The position numbers were made by a program, and so were the translations under genes. From JAFMJV01 sp034436555 (GTDB lineage Bacteria > Chloroflexota > Limnocylindria > Limnocylindrales > CSP1-4): a stretch of DNA of 64,000 nt. A model generated the notes under the pieces. It did no database searches, was not told the DNA's origin, and saw only the letters and a list, made by a program, of their open reading frames with translations. Positions 1 to 7,717 of this stretch are shown piece after piece (the first letter of the stretch is position 1; every line of letters starts with the position of its first letter). Location of the stretch: contig DAOTUU010000033.1 in the NCBI GenBank assembly GCA_034436555.1, positions 124,001 to 188,000 of the forward strand, read 5' to 3'.

Positions 1-252
1 CTGCGGGCGCAGCTGGACGCGCTCGGCTGGACGACCCACCCGAGCGTCGCCAACTTCGTGCTGGCGCGGGTGGGCGCGCCCGACGACACGGACGTCGCCA
101 CCGACTGGCTGCTGCGCCACGGCATCGTGTCACGGACGTTCGGGCCCGCGAACCCGCTGCGGGGCCACCTCCGGTTCACGGTGCGCACCCGGGAGGACGA
201 CGAGCGGCTGGTCAGCGCCGTGCGCGAGTGGCAGGAGCGGAGGACGCCATGA
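1..252 (+). CDS. hisC: Histidinol-phosphate aminotransferase, C-terminal part (cut by window start)
   Basis: Frame open from base 1 to a TGA at 250-252, giving 83 C-terminal residues of a PLP-dependent class I/II aminotransferase. The reading LGWTTHPSVANFVLARVG followed by GIVSRTFGPANPL matches the small domain of HisC, where a loop arginine contacts the substrate phosphate. HisC converts imidazole-acetol phosphate to histidinol phosphate. The stop overlaps the ATG of hisB (ATGA at 249-252), so the two are translationally coupled. The PLP lysine lies upstream of the window and cannot be seen. The identification rests on the C-terminal pattern plus position at the head of hisB-hisH-hisF-hisIE. 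Confidence 0.85.
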   Translation: MRAQLDALGWTTHPSVANFVLARVGAPDDTDVATDWLLRHGIVSRTFGPANPLRGHLRFTVRTREDDERLVSAVREWQERRTP

Positions 253-845
253 TGGGGGCTGGGCGGAGAGCCACCCGGGAGCGTGCCACGCGCGAGACCC
301 GCATCCGGGCGCTGGTCGATGTTGACGGCACGGGCGTCGCGAGGATCACCACCGGGGTGGGGTTCTACGACCACCTGCTGACCTCGCTCGCGGGCCACTC
401 GCTCATGGACATCGAGATCGAGGCCGCGGGCGACCTCGAGGTCGACGACCACCACACCGTGGAGGACGTGGCCCTCGTGCTGGGCGACGCGATCTCGGGC
501 GCACTGGGAGACCGTCGCGGCATCACCCGCTTCGGCGATGCCGCGGTGCCCATGGACGAGGCGCTGGCGCGCTGCGCGCTGGACCTCTCGGGTCGGCCCT
601 ATGCCGTGCTCGACCTGGCCTTCCGCGGCGAGCGGGTGGGTGCCCTGTCGACGCAGCTCGTGGAGCATGCCCTCGAATCGCTCGCGCGCACGGCGGGCAT
701 GACCCTCCACCTGTCGGCGACGGGCCGCAACGATCATCACGTGGCGGAGGCGGCGTTCAAGGCGCTCGCCCGGTCGCTGCGGAGCGCGATGGCCATCGAC
801 CCGCGACGCGCGGACGCCGTGCCCTCCACCAAGGGGACGCTGTGA
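249..845 (+). CDS. hisB: Imidazoleglycerol-phosphate dehydratase
   Basis: A monofunctional IGP dehydratase of about 198 residues, the usual size; there is no N-terminal histidinol-phosphatase domain as in enteric HisB. The manganese-binding histidine motifs are present: DDHHTVEDVALVLGDA in the first half and NDHHVAEAAFKALARSLR in the second. The C-terminus VPSTKGTL is typical of the family. The start is ATG 249, which overlaps the hisC stop. ATG 252 is equally possible and sits 7 nt from a GGAGGA at 239-244. The stop overlaps the GTG of hisH (GTGA 842-845). It makes imidazole-acetol phosphate, the substrate of HisC. Confidence 0.95.
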   Translation: MMGAGRRATRERATRETRIRALVDVDGTGVARITTGVGFYDHLLTSLAGHSLMDIEIEAAGDLEVDDHHTVEDVALVLGDAISGALGDRRGITRFGDAAVPMDEALARCALDLSGRPYAVLDLAFRGERVGALSTQLVEHALESLARTAGMTLHLSATGRNDHHVAEAAFKALARSLRSAMAIDPRRADAVPSTKGTL

Positions 846-1645
846 GCGAGGTCGCGGGGCGGTCGCGTCCCGGCGTGCGGATGGCCATCGTGGACCACGG
901 CGCGGGCAACCTGGTGAGCATCCGCAACGCGCTGACGCTGGCGGGGGCGGAGACCGTCCTCGCGCGGGAGCCCGCGGCGCTTCTCGGCGTCGACGCGGTC
1001 GTCGTGCCGGGCGTGGGCGCCAGCGGCCCGGCGATGGAGCGCCTCCGGCGACGCGGCCTGCTGGGACCCATCGGGGATGCCGTGACGGCGGGCGCCTGGT
1101 ACGTGGGCATCTGCCTCGGGATGCAGCTGCTGTTCGAGCGCTCCGACGAGGACGGCGCGCGGATGCTGGGTCTCCTCGGGGGGCGCGTCCGCCGGCTTCG
1201 GGACGCGCCGCGACTGCCGCACATCGGCTGGAACCAGCTGGAGGTCGTCCGCCGCCATCCGGTCGTGGCCAACATCCGGGACGGGGCGCCGGCGTACTTC
1301 GTCCACTCCTTCGCGCCCGAGCCGGACGATCCCGGCGTGGTCGTGACCGAGACGGAGCATGGCGGCCGGTTCACGAGCATGGTCGCCCGCGAGCGGCTCC
1401 TGGGCTTCCAGTTCCACCCGGAGCGATCGGGCGCCGATGGGCTGCGGATGCTGCGTGACGTCGTGGGGCTGGTGGAGGCAGGACGGGCCGCCAGGGCCGC
1501 CGGGGCCGCCGGGGCCGCCGGGGCCGCTGGTGTCGCCGAGGTCGCCGAGGCCGCCAGGGCCGCCGAAGGCGCCGAGATCGCCGAGGCCGACCTGCCCGCG
1601 CGCGCGGGCATGCCCCTCGCGGCACCCGCCGGCGCCGGGGGCTGA
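842..1645 (+). CDS. hisH: Imidazole glycerol phosphate synthase, glutamine amidotransferase subunit
   Basis: Class I glutamine amidotransferase that feeds ammonia to HisF. The nucleophile cysteine is in GICLGMQLLFE, and the catalytic His and Glu are in FQFHPERSG. The GTG at 842 overlaps the hisB stop. The conserved core starts at MAIVDHGAGNL (ATG 881), so ATG 881 is an alternative start. At about 267 residues it is 50-60 longer than usual. The extra length is a C-terminal Ala/Gly/Glu-rich tail encoded by 9-bp GGGGCCGCC-like repeats at about 1485-1590. The tail has no recognisable domain and probably arose by repeat slippage. hisF follows after 5 nt. Confidence 0.93.
   Translation: MSEVAGRSRPGVRMAIVDHGAGNLVSIRNALTLAGAETVLAREPAALLGVDAVVVPGVGASGPAMERLRRRGLLGPIGDAVTAGAWYVGICLGMQLLFERSDEDGARMLGLLGGRVRRLRDAPRLPHIGWNQLEVVRRHPVVANIRDGAPAYFVHSFAPEPDDPGVVVTETEHGGRFTSMVARERLLGFQFHPERSGADGLRMLRDVVGLVEAGRAARAAGAAGAAGAAGVAEVAEAARAAEGAEIAEADLPARAGMPLAAPAGAGG
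1485..1590 (+). repeat. 9-bp tandem repeats encoding the HisH Ala/Gly tail
   Basis: Imperfect 9-bp units (GGGGCCGCC and variants, then GAGGTCGCC and similar) run through the last part of hisH. They translate to a run of Ala-Ala-Gly followed by Ala-Glu-Val. The units keep the frame open, and the downstream stop and hisF spacing are intact. Confidence 0.8.
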
Positions 1646-1650
1646 CGAGG

Positions 1651-2430
1651 ATGCTGCTGCGCCGCGTGATCCCCTGCCTCGACGTGGCGGGTGGCCGCGT
1701 GGTCAAGGGCGTGCGATTCGTGGACCTCACCGACGAGGGCGACCCGCCGGAGCTCGCCGCGCGCTACGCGGCCGAGGGAGCCGACGAGATCTGCTTCCTG
1801 GACATCGGCGCCGCGCCCGAGGGTCGCGGCACGATCCTGGAGGTGGTGGAGCGCACCGCGCGCCGGGTGTTCGTGCCCATCACGGTGGGCGGCGGCGTCC
1901 GGTCCCCGCGGGACATGCGCGACGTGCTGCGCGCGGGGGGCGACAAGGTGGCCGTGAACACCGCGGCGGTCCGGGAGCCCGCGCTGCTGTCGCGGTGCGC
2001 CGCGCGGTTCGGTCGGCAGTGCGTGGTCATCTCCATCGACGCGCGCCAGGATCCGGCACGGCCGGGGGCGTGGGAGGTGGTCGTGCAGGGCGGTCGCACG
2101 CCGACTGGGCTGGACGCGGTCGCGTGGGCTCGGGAGGCCACCCGGGGCGGCGCCGGGGAGGTGCTGCTGACATCCATCGACCGGGATGGCACCCAGTCGG
2201 GATTCGACCTGGCGCTGCTGCGCGCGGTGGTGGCGGCGGTCGACGTGCCGGTGGTGGCCTCGGGTGGGGCGGGAACACCGGAGGACATGGTGGCGGCGCT
2301 GGTGGAGGGGGCCGCGGATGCGGTGCTGGCGGCGTCGATCTTCCACCGCTCCACGCATTCGATCGCCGGCGTGAAGCGCGCGATGGCGGCGGCCGGGGTG
2401 CCCGTGCGCCTCGTCGAGCCGGCCGCATGA
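1651..2430 (+). CDS. hisF: Imidazole glycerol phosphate synthase, cyclase subunit
   Basis: TIM-barrel cyclase of 259 residues, close to the family length. It forms imidazole glycerol phosphate and AICAR from PRFAR and ammonia. The first catalytic aspartate is in RRVIPCLDVAGGRVVKG and the second in VVISIDARQ. The phosphate-binding loops VTVGGGVRS and VVASGGAGTPEDM are both present. ATG 1651 is preceded by a weak GACGAGG. The stop overlaps the hisIE start (ATGA 2427-2430). The motifs are those of HisF rather than HisA or PriA, so this gene does not fill the hisA role. Confidence 0.95.
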   Translation: MLLRRVIPCLDVAGGRVVKGVRFVDLTDEGDPPELAARYAAEGADEICFLDIGAAPEGRGTILEVVERTARRVFVPITVGGGVRSPRDMRDVLRAGGDKVAVNTAAVREPALLSRCAARFGRQCVVISIDARQDPARPGAWEVVVQGGRTPTGLDAVAWAREATRGGAGEVLLTSIDRDGTQSGFDLALLRAVVAAVDVPVVASGGAGTPEDMVAALVEGAADAVLAASIFHRSTHSIAGVKRAMAAAGVPVRLVEPAA

Positions 2431-3116
2431 CAGGCTCCCGCACGGACCTCGCCGCGTTCGCTCGAGACCGTGTCCGCTACGGGCCCGACGGCCTGGTCGC
2501 CAGCGTGGTCCAGGATGAGGCCGATGGCAGGGTGCTGATGGTCGCATGGCAGGATGCGGAGGCGCTGGCCGCCACCCTCGCCACGGGCCAGGCGCACTTC
2601 CACTCGCGCTCTCGGGGTCGGCTATGGCGCAAGGGCGAGGAGAGCGGCAACGTGCTGGCGGTCACCGGCGTGGCCTACGACTGTGACGCCGACGCGATCC
2701 TGATCGCGGCCCGTCCGGCTGGCCCGACCTGCCACACTGGCCGCCGTTCCTGCTTCGACGCCGGCGCGGCCGCCGGCGACCCGGCGCCGGGGGTCGATGG
2801 CCAGGGCCTGGCATGGCTGGAGCGGCTGTGGGCCACGATCGAGGAGCGTGCGCGGACCCGGCCGGAGGGGTCATACACGGCGCGCCTCCTGGCGGCCGGC
2901 GTCGATGGGCCCGCGCGCAAGGTCGCCGAGGAGGCCGTGGAGGTGCTGATGGCCGCCAAGGACGACGCCGTGGCCGAGGCTCATGGGGCACCCCGTGGCC
3001 AGGGACCGCTGGCGGGCGAGATCGCCGACCTGCTGTACCACGTGCTCGTGCTGTGCGCGGAGCGCGGCCTGGCGCCGTCCGCGGTCATGGGGGTCCTGCG
3101 CGCCCGTCACGGCTGA
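2427..3116 (+). CDS. hisIE: Bifunctional phosphoribosyl-AMP cyclohydrolase / phosphoribosyl-ATP pyrophosphatase
   Basis: Two-domain enzyme of about 229 residues for steps 2 and 3 of histidine synthesis. The N-terminal HisI domain carries the metal ligands in DCDADA and in TCHTGRRSCF, with WRKGEESGN before them. The C-terminal HisE domain (from about residue 135) has the all-alpha MazG-like pattern KVAEEAVEVLMAAKDD and EIADLLYHVLVL. The ATG at 2427 overlaps the hisF stop. It is the last gene of the visible operon. The convergent tyrS stop is only 18 nt away, and I see no clear terminator between them. Confidence 0.95.
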   Translation: MTGSRTDLAAFARDRVRYGPDGLVASVVQDEADGRVLMVAWQDAEALAATLATGQAHFHSRSRGRLWRKGEESGNVLAVTGVAYDCDADAILIAARPAGPTCHTGRRSCFDAGAAAGDPAPGVDGQGLAWLERLWATIEERARTRPEGSYTARLLAAGVDGPARKVAEEAVEVLMAAKDDAVAEAHGAPRGQGPLAGEIADLLYHVLVLCAERGLAPSAVMGVLRARHG

Positions 3117-3134
3117 CGGGCGACTCGGCCGGGG

Positions 3135-4406
3135 TCAGACCGGGACGCGCCCCACGGCCAGCTTCTTGCGGCCCACGCGCACCACGAGATAGCGCCCGTG
3201 GAGCAGTTCGGGGATGGTGCCGTCAGGCGCCAGGCGGGCCCCGTTGATGCGCACGCCTCCCTGCTCCAGCAGCCTGCGGGCCTCGGCGCGGGACGCCGCC
3301 AATCCCGCGCCGATGAGCAGGTCCGCGACCCCTCCCCCGGCCAGCGCCGGGGTCAGCGCGAAGCCGCCCACCTCGCGCCCGAGCACCTCGAGCACCTCGG
3401 GGTCCTCGATCGGCTCGCCCGAGAAGGCCGCCGCCGCCACCCGCACCTGGCGGTCCGCCTCGTCCGCGCCGTGGATGCGCGCGGTCAGGTCATGGGCGAG
3501 GGCCCGCTGGGCGGCGCGCGCCTCGGGATGCGCGACCTGCTCCGCCTCGATCTGCGCGATGCGGTCCTCCGGCAGCAGCGTCAGCCAGCGCAGATGCTGC
3601 ACGGCGAGCAGGTCGTCGTCGTTGAGCCAGTACTGGAAGAACTCGTAGGGGCTGGTCAGCGCCGGGTCCAGGAACACCGCGCCGCGCTCGCTCTTGCCCA
3701 TCTTCACGCCCGCCCGGGTGAGCAGCAGCGGGCTGCACAGGCCGAACGCGGAGGCCTCCTGTCCCTCCTCGCGGCCCTCCGAGCGGCGGATGAGCTCGAG
3801 ACCCGCGGTGATGTTGCCCCACTGGTCCGCGCCGCCCATCTGGAGGTCCACGCCCAGCTCCCGGTGGAGGTGCAGGAAGTCGGCCGCCTGGAGGGTCATG
3901 TAGCTGAACTCGGTGAAGGACATGCCGGCTCCCAGGCGTGCCTGGACGGAGTCCTTGGCGAGCATGTACGGGATGGTGAAGTGCTTGCCGATGTCGCGCA
4001 GGTAGCTCAGCACGGACATCCCGGCGAGCCAGTCGCGATTGTCCACCATGCGCGCCTGTGCCGGGCCGGGCGAGAAATCCACGAACCGCGACAGCTGCGC
4101 CTGGAGCGCCGCGGCGTTCTGGGCGATCGTGGCGTCATCGAGGAGCTTTCGCTCGGAGCTCTTGCCGGATGGATCGCCGATCATGCCCGTGGCACCGCCG
4201 ATGACGATGACCGGGGCACCGCCCGCGCGCTGGAGGTGGACCAGCAGGAACACCTGGAGCAGGTGACCCACGTGGAGCGACCGAGCGCTGGCGTCGAAGC
4301 CGATGTAGCCCGAGACGGGTCCGCGCGCCAGACGCGCCTCCAGGCCCTCCGAGCGCTCATGGGCGAGCCCGCGACTGCGGAGCTCGGCGAGGAAGTCGGA
4401 CGACAT
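3135..4406 (-). CDS. tyrS: Tyrosyl-tRNA synthetase
   Basis: Class I aminoacyl-tRNA synthetase of about 423 residues, the usual bacterial TyrS length. The HIGH motif appears as HVGHLL near residue 44 after YIGFDASARSL. The KMSKS loop is KMGKS near residue 234. A C-terminal S4 RNA-binding domain (RLLEQGGVRINGARL) is present. I start at the ATG of MSSDFLAEL (4406), because the nine residues available upstream are basic and unlike the family. The gene is divergent from the PBP gene, with 85 nt between starts. No tyrosine T-box is visible in that short gap. Confidence 0.95.
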   Translation of the reverse strand: MSSDFLAELRSRGLAHERSEGLEARLARGPVSGYIGFDASARSLHVGHLLQVFLLVHLQRAGGAPVIVIGGATGMIGDPSGKSSERKLLDDATIAQNAAALQAQLSRFVDFSPGPAQARMVDNRDWLAGMSVLSYLRDIGKHFTIPYMLAKDSVQARLGAGMSFTEFSYMTLQAADFLHLHRELGVDLQMGGADQWGNITAGLELIRRSEGREEGQEASAFGLCSPLLLTRAGVKMGKSERGAVFLDPALTSPYEFFQYWLNDDDLLAVQHLRWLTLLPEDRIAQIEAEQVAHPEARAAQRALAHDLTARIHGADEADRQVRVAAAAFSGEPIEDPEVLEVLGREVGGFALTPALAGGGVADLLIGAGLAASRAEARRLLEQGGVRINGARLAPDGTIPELLHGRYLVVRVGRKKLAVGRVPV

Positions 4407-4475
4407 GCGACTGCGGGACCTCGGGGCGGGCATGGGCGAGCGGCGCGCACGGGGGCGCCCTGGACCCCCTGATGG

Positions 4476-4481
4476 TAGAGT
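4476..4481 (+). promoter_or_regulatory. Candidate -10 box of the PBP gene
   Basis: TAGAGT lies 10 nt before ATG 4492, with no recognisable -35 and no Shine-Dalgarno between. This fits a leaderless or nearly leaderless transcript, a pattern shared with five other starts in this window. Confidence 0.45.
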
Positions 4482-4491
4482 CCGCGCCGAG

Positions 4492-7400
4492 ATGATGTCG
4501 AGCGAGCCCCGGCGCCTGCTCGCCTTCGGGCGCGGGCGTGGCGCACGCGGCGGAGGCGGCCAGGGCCAACACGGCGCCCCTCCGAATGGGCCGCCCTATG
4601 GGCCGCCCTCGGGTCCCCCGCCCTACGGCGCCCCGCCCTATGGGCCGCCCTCGGGTCCACCGCCCTACGGCGCCCCGCCCTACGGCGTCCCGCCCTATGG
4701 TCCCCCGCCGTCGGGCTACCCTGCACCGCAGGCGCCGCACGGTGCCCCGTCCGGTCATCCGGGATCATGGGGCCCGCCGGCCCCGCTGCCGGTGAGGCAG
4801 CGGGGCGGTCGCCGCGCCAAGGGGTCCGGGAGCCCGGGCCCACGCCGCGGCGGCCCGCTGTCGGTCGGGGTGCCGATGCTGGTGTTCGGGCTGATGGCCC
4901 TCGTGGCGTTCGTCGGGTTCGCGGGCGTCGTGGGAGTGGTCGTCAGCTTCCGCGACGGCCTCGATGATCCCAGGAAGCTGGAGGCCATCGCGTTCTCGGA
5001 GGAGTCCATCGTCTACGACCGCAAGGGGGTGGAGCTGGCGCGCTTCTCGCAGGGGGAGCGCCGAGAGGTCGCACGGTGGGACGAGCTGCCGCCGGTGCTC
5101 ATCGACGCGACCACGGCCATCGAGGACAAGTCGTTCTGGACCAACACCGGCTTCGACCCGGTGGGCATCGTCTCCGCCGCCATCGACTCCCTCCGGGGCA
5201 ACGCCCGCGGCGCCTCCACGATCACCCAGCAGCTGGTGCGACAGCGGCTGCTGCCGGCCTCGGTCATCCAGGACGGGAGCCTGATCGAGCGCAAGGTCAA
5301 GGAGCTGATCCAGTCGATCCGCGTCACCCAGGCATACCCGGGTGAGGACGGCAAGCGGGACATCATCCGGGCCTATCTCAACCAGAACTTCTACGGCAAC
5401 AACAGCTACGGCGTGAAGACCGCGGCGCGCAACTACTTCGCGCTCACGGACAAGCAGCTTCGGCAATACGACCTGCGCACGGACCTGACCCTGGCGCAGG
5501 CCGCCATCCTCGCCGCGATCCCCCAGTCGCCCGCCAGCTACGACCTCATCCGCAACGCCGTGGAGACGGAGCCGGGCGATCCGCGGTGCGCCGGGTTCGA
5601 CCCGGACGGCGACGGCGTGTGCCTCGTGGTCCCGGAGGATTCGGCGATCGTGAAGCGCCGCAACTACATCCTGGGGCTCCTCGCCAGCGACCCAGAGCGG
5701 AGGGTGCTCTCCGGCGGCACGTACACCACCCAGGACTTCCTGGCCGCTCAGCGTGAGCCGGTCGTGGTGCGCGACATCGGCCTGCCGGACTGGCGCGCGC
5801 CGCATTTCGTGTGGTTCGTGCGCGAGCAGCTCAAGGACGTGCTGTGCGGCCCGGATGCCGAGACGTGCCCCAACCTGGAGCGCGGCGGCTACCGCATCAC
5901 GACCACGCTCGACTGGCGGCTCCAGAAGATCGCCGAGAAGTGGGTCCAGGCGGGCACCCTCCTGCCCCACCGCCAGAACCCCAGCGCGGCGGCCGAGGCG
6001 CTCGGTGTCAACTACGCGTCCTGGATGGCGAACCTGCGCGACCAGAACGTGTGGAATGGCGCGGCCGCGATGATCGACTACCAGCGGGGCGAGATCCTGG
6101 CCTACGTGGGGTCCGCCAACTACTACGAGACCCGCCGCGTGAACAAGCGGTTCCAGCCGCAGTACGACGTGCTCCGACTCGGCTGGCGCCAGCCGGGCTC
6201 GGCCTTCAAGCCCTTCAACTACGTCACGGGCATCGATGCAGAGACGATCACGGCGTCGTCGATGCTGATGGATGTCACGACGGACTTCGGGCGGGGGTAC
6301 ACGCCCACCGACTTCGACCGATATGAACGGGGACCCCTGCGCGTCCGCCTCGGGCTCCAGATGTCGCTCAACATCCCGTCGGTGAAGGCCCTCATCACCA
6401 CCGGGGCCGATCGCGTCTTCGCGATGGCGCGCGAGATGGGGATGCGGTTCCTGACCGCCAAGCCCCAGGGTCCGTCATTCGCCCTGGGCACCGCCGAGGT
6501 CCACCCCCTGGACCTCACGACGGCCTACGCGACCATGGCCAACCGGGGCGTCTACCTGGGCCACGCCGCGATCCTGTCCATCACCGATGCCGGGGGCGAG
6601 GATGTCGTGCCGCCTTACAGCGTCCCTGACGGGCGGCAGACCGTGTCGCCGCAGGCCGCCTACATCGTCACCGACATCCTGGCGGGCAACACCGACCCGG
6701 ACGTGAACCCGGTCTGGGGTCGGATGGCCATCGTCCAGGGCGGGGTGCGCCGTCCGGCGACGCTCAAGACCGGCACCAACAACGACGCCAAGGACCTCGC
6801 GGCCTACGGCTACATCGCGCCGCCCACCAAGCAGGGGCGCAGGGATGGCGAGTACGCCCTCACGCTGGGTGTCTGGGCGGGCAACAGCGACAACTCCGCG
6901 GTGAGCTCCGCCGCGGACCCGATCTTCTCGCTGGACGTGGCCGGGCCGATCTGGCAGAACATCATGCGTGACGCGACGCGCGGCTGGGCGGTCAACGACT
7001 TCCCGCGACCCAAGGGCCTCCAGCAGGCGACCGTCGACGCGTTCACGGGCTTCAAGCCGAGCCCCTGGTCGCGCCGCCAGGTGCGGGAGTGGTACATCGA
7101 CGGCACCGTGCCGGGCGACGACCCGTGGATCGTGGGCGTCGACGTGATGATCGGTCCCGACGGCGACGCGTACCGCTGGAAGGACGGATGCGTCGGCACG
7201 CCGGAGACGAGGGGCTATCTGGTGCTCAATCGTGTCGAGCAGGAACATGAGAGCTGGAACAAGGCGAACAAGGGCTGGATCGCGCGCGCGCGGCGCGGCG
7301 TGGGCGTGGCCGGAGGTCCCGATCCCGACCGACCCACACGCACGATGTTCTTCTACCAGCCTGGATTCTGGCCATACGGTGCGTCCTGGGGCGCGCCGTT

Positions 7401-7701
7401 CGCACCCGCGGTGAGCTGCGACAAGGCGCCCGAGGCGTCTCCATCACCGCTTCCAAGCGTCGAGCCGTCGTCCGATCCGACCGCGGAGCCGAGCGCGGAG
7501 GCCACCGCGGAGCCCACCGCGGAGACCACCTCGGAGCCCGAGATCACGCCCAAGCCGACCAAGACGCCCAAGCCGACCAAGACGCCGAAGCCGGCCAAGA
7601 CGCCCAAGCCCACGCCCGAGCCACCGGTGGTGACCCCCGAGCCGCCGCCGCCCGCGACCCCCGAGCCGACCGCTGGTCCCACCCCGAGCGGGGGCGGTTG
7701 A
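4492..7701 (+). CDS. Class A penicillin-binding protein (bifunctional transglycosylase/transpeptidase)
   Basis: Peptidoglycan polymerase and cross-linker of about 1,069 residues. The cytoplasmic N-terminus (about 35-105) is rich in Pro, Tyr and Gly. A single membrane segment lies at about 121-153. The GT51 domain has the catalytic Glu in IEDKSFW (about 209) and the second motif GASTITQQLVRQ. Its first motif reads TNTG where HxG is common. The transpeptidase domain has SxxK in GSAFKPF (about 569) and KTG in LKTGTNN (about 758). A Pro/Thr/Glu/Lys-rich tail follows after about 980. ATG 4492 is chosen because the upstream frame is unlike the family and a -10 box lies just before it. ATG 4495 is also possible. 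Confidence 0.93.
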   Translation: MMSSEPRRLLAFGRGRGARGGGGQGQHGAPPNGPPYGPPSGPPPYGAPPYGPPSGPPPYGAPPYGVPPYGPPPSGYPAPQAPHGAPSGHPGSWGPPAPLPVRQRGGRRAKGSGSPGPRRGGPLSVGVPMLVFGLMALVAFVGFAGVVGVVVSFRDGLDDPRKLEAIAFSEESIVYDRKGVELARFSQGERREVARWDELPPVLIDATTAIEDKSFWTNTGFDPVGIVSAAIDSLRGNARGASTITQQLVRQRLLPASVIQDGSLIERKVKELIQSIRVTQAYPGEDGKRDIIRAYLNQNFYGNNSYGVKTAARNYFALTDKQLRQYDLRTDLTLAQAAILAAIPQSPASYDLIRNAVETEPGDPRCAGFDPDGDGVCLVVPEDSAIVKRRNYILGLLASDPERRVLSGGTYTTQDFLAAQREPVVVRDIGLPDWRAPHFVWFVREQLKDVLCGPDAETCPNLERGGYRITTTLDWRLQKIAEKWVQAGTLLPHRQNPSAAAEALGVNYASWMANLRDQNVWNGAAAMIDYQRGEILAYVGSANYYETRRVNKRFQPQYDVLRLGWRQPGSAFKPFNYVTGIDAETITASSMLMDVTTDFGRGYTPTDFDRYERGPLRVRLGLQMSLNIPSVKALITTGADRVFAMAREMGMRFLTAKPQGPSFALGTAEVHPLDLTTAYATMANRGVYLGHAAILSITDAGGEDVVPPYSVPDGRQTVSPQAAYIVTDILAGNTDPDVNPVWGRMAIVQGGVRRPATLKTGTNNDAKDLAAYGYIAPPTKQGRRDGEYALTLGVWAGNSDNSAVSSAADPIFSLDVAGPIWQNIMRDATRGWAVNDFPRPKGLQQATVDAFTGFKPSPWSRRQVREWYIDGTVPGDDPWIVGVDVMIGPDGDAYRWKDGCVGTPETRGYLVLNRVEQEHESWNKANKGWIARARRGVGVAGGPDPDRPTRTMFFYQPGFWPYGASWGAPFAPAVSCDKAPEASPSPLPSVEPSSDPTAEPSAEATAEPTAETTSEPEITPKPTKTPKPTKTPKPAKTPKPTPEPPVVTPEPPPPATPEPTAGPTPSGGG
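4594..4677 (+). repeat. Two 42-bp tandem units in the PBP N-terminal tail
   Basis: Two near-identical 42-bp units (starting CCCTATGGGCC at 4594 and 4636) encode PYGPPSGPPPYGAP twice. Shorter related pieces follow. Such Pro-Tyr-Gly tails are disordered and cytoplasmic in this topology. Confidence 0.85.
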
Positions 7702-7717
7702 CGACGGGCGACCGCGA

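Noticed and set aside
757..2547. Long minus-strand open frame across the histidine operon
   Set aside because: Arg/Pro/Ala-rich composition with no motifs. The plus strand encodes hisB, hisH, hisF and hisIE with intact catalytic residues; high GC keeps antisense frames open.
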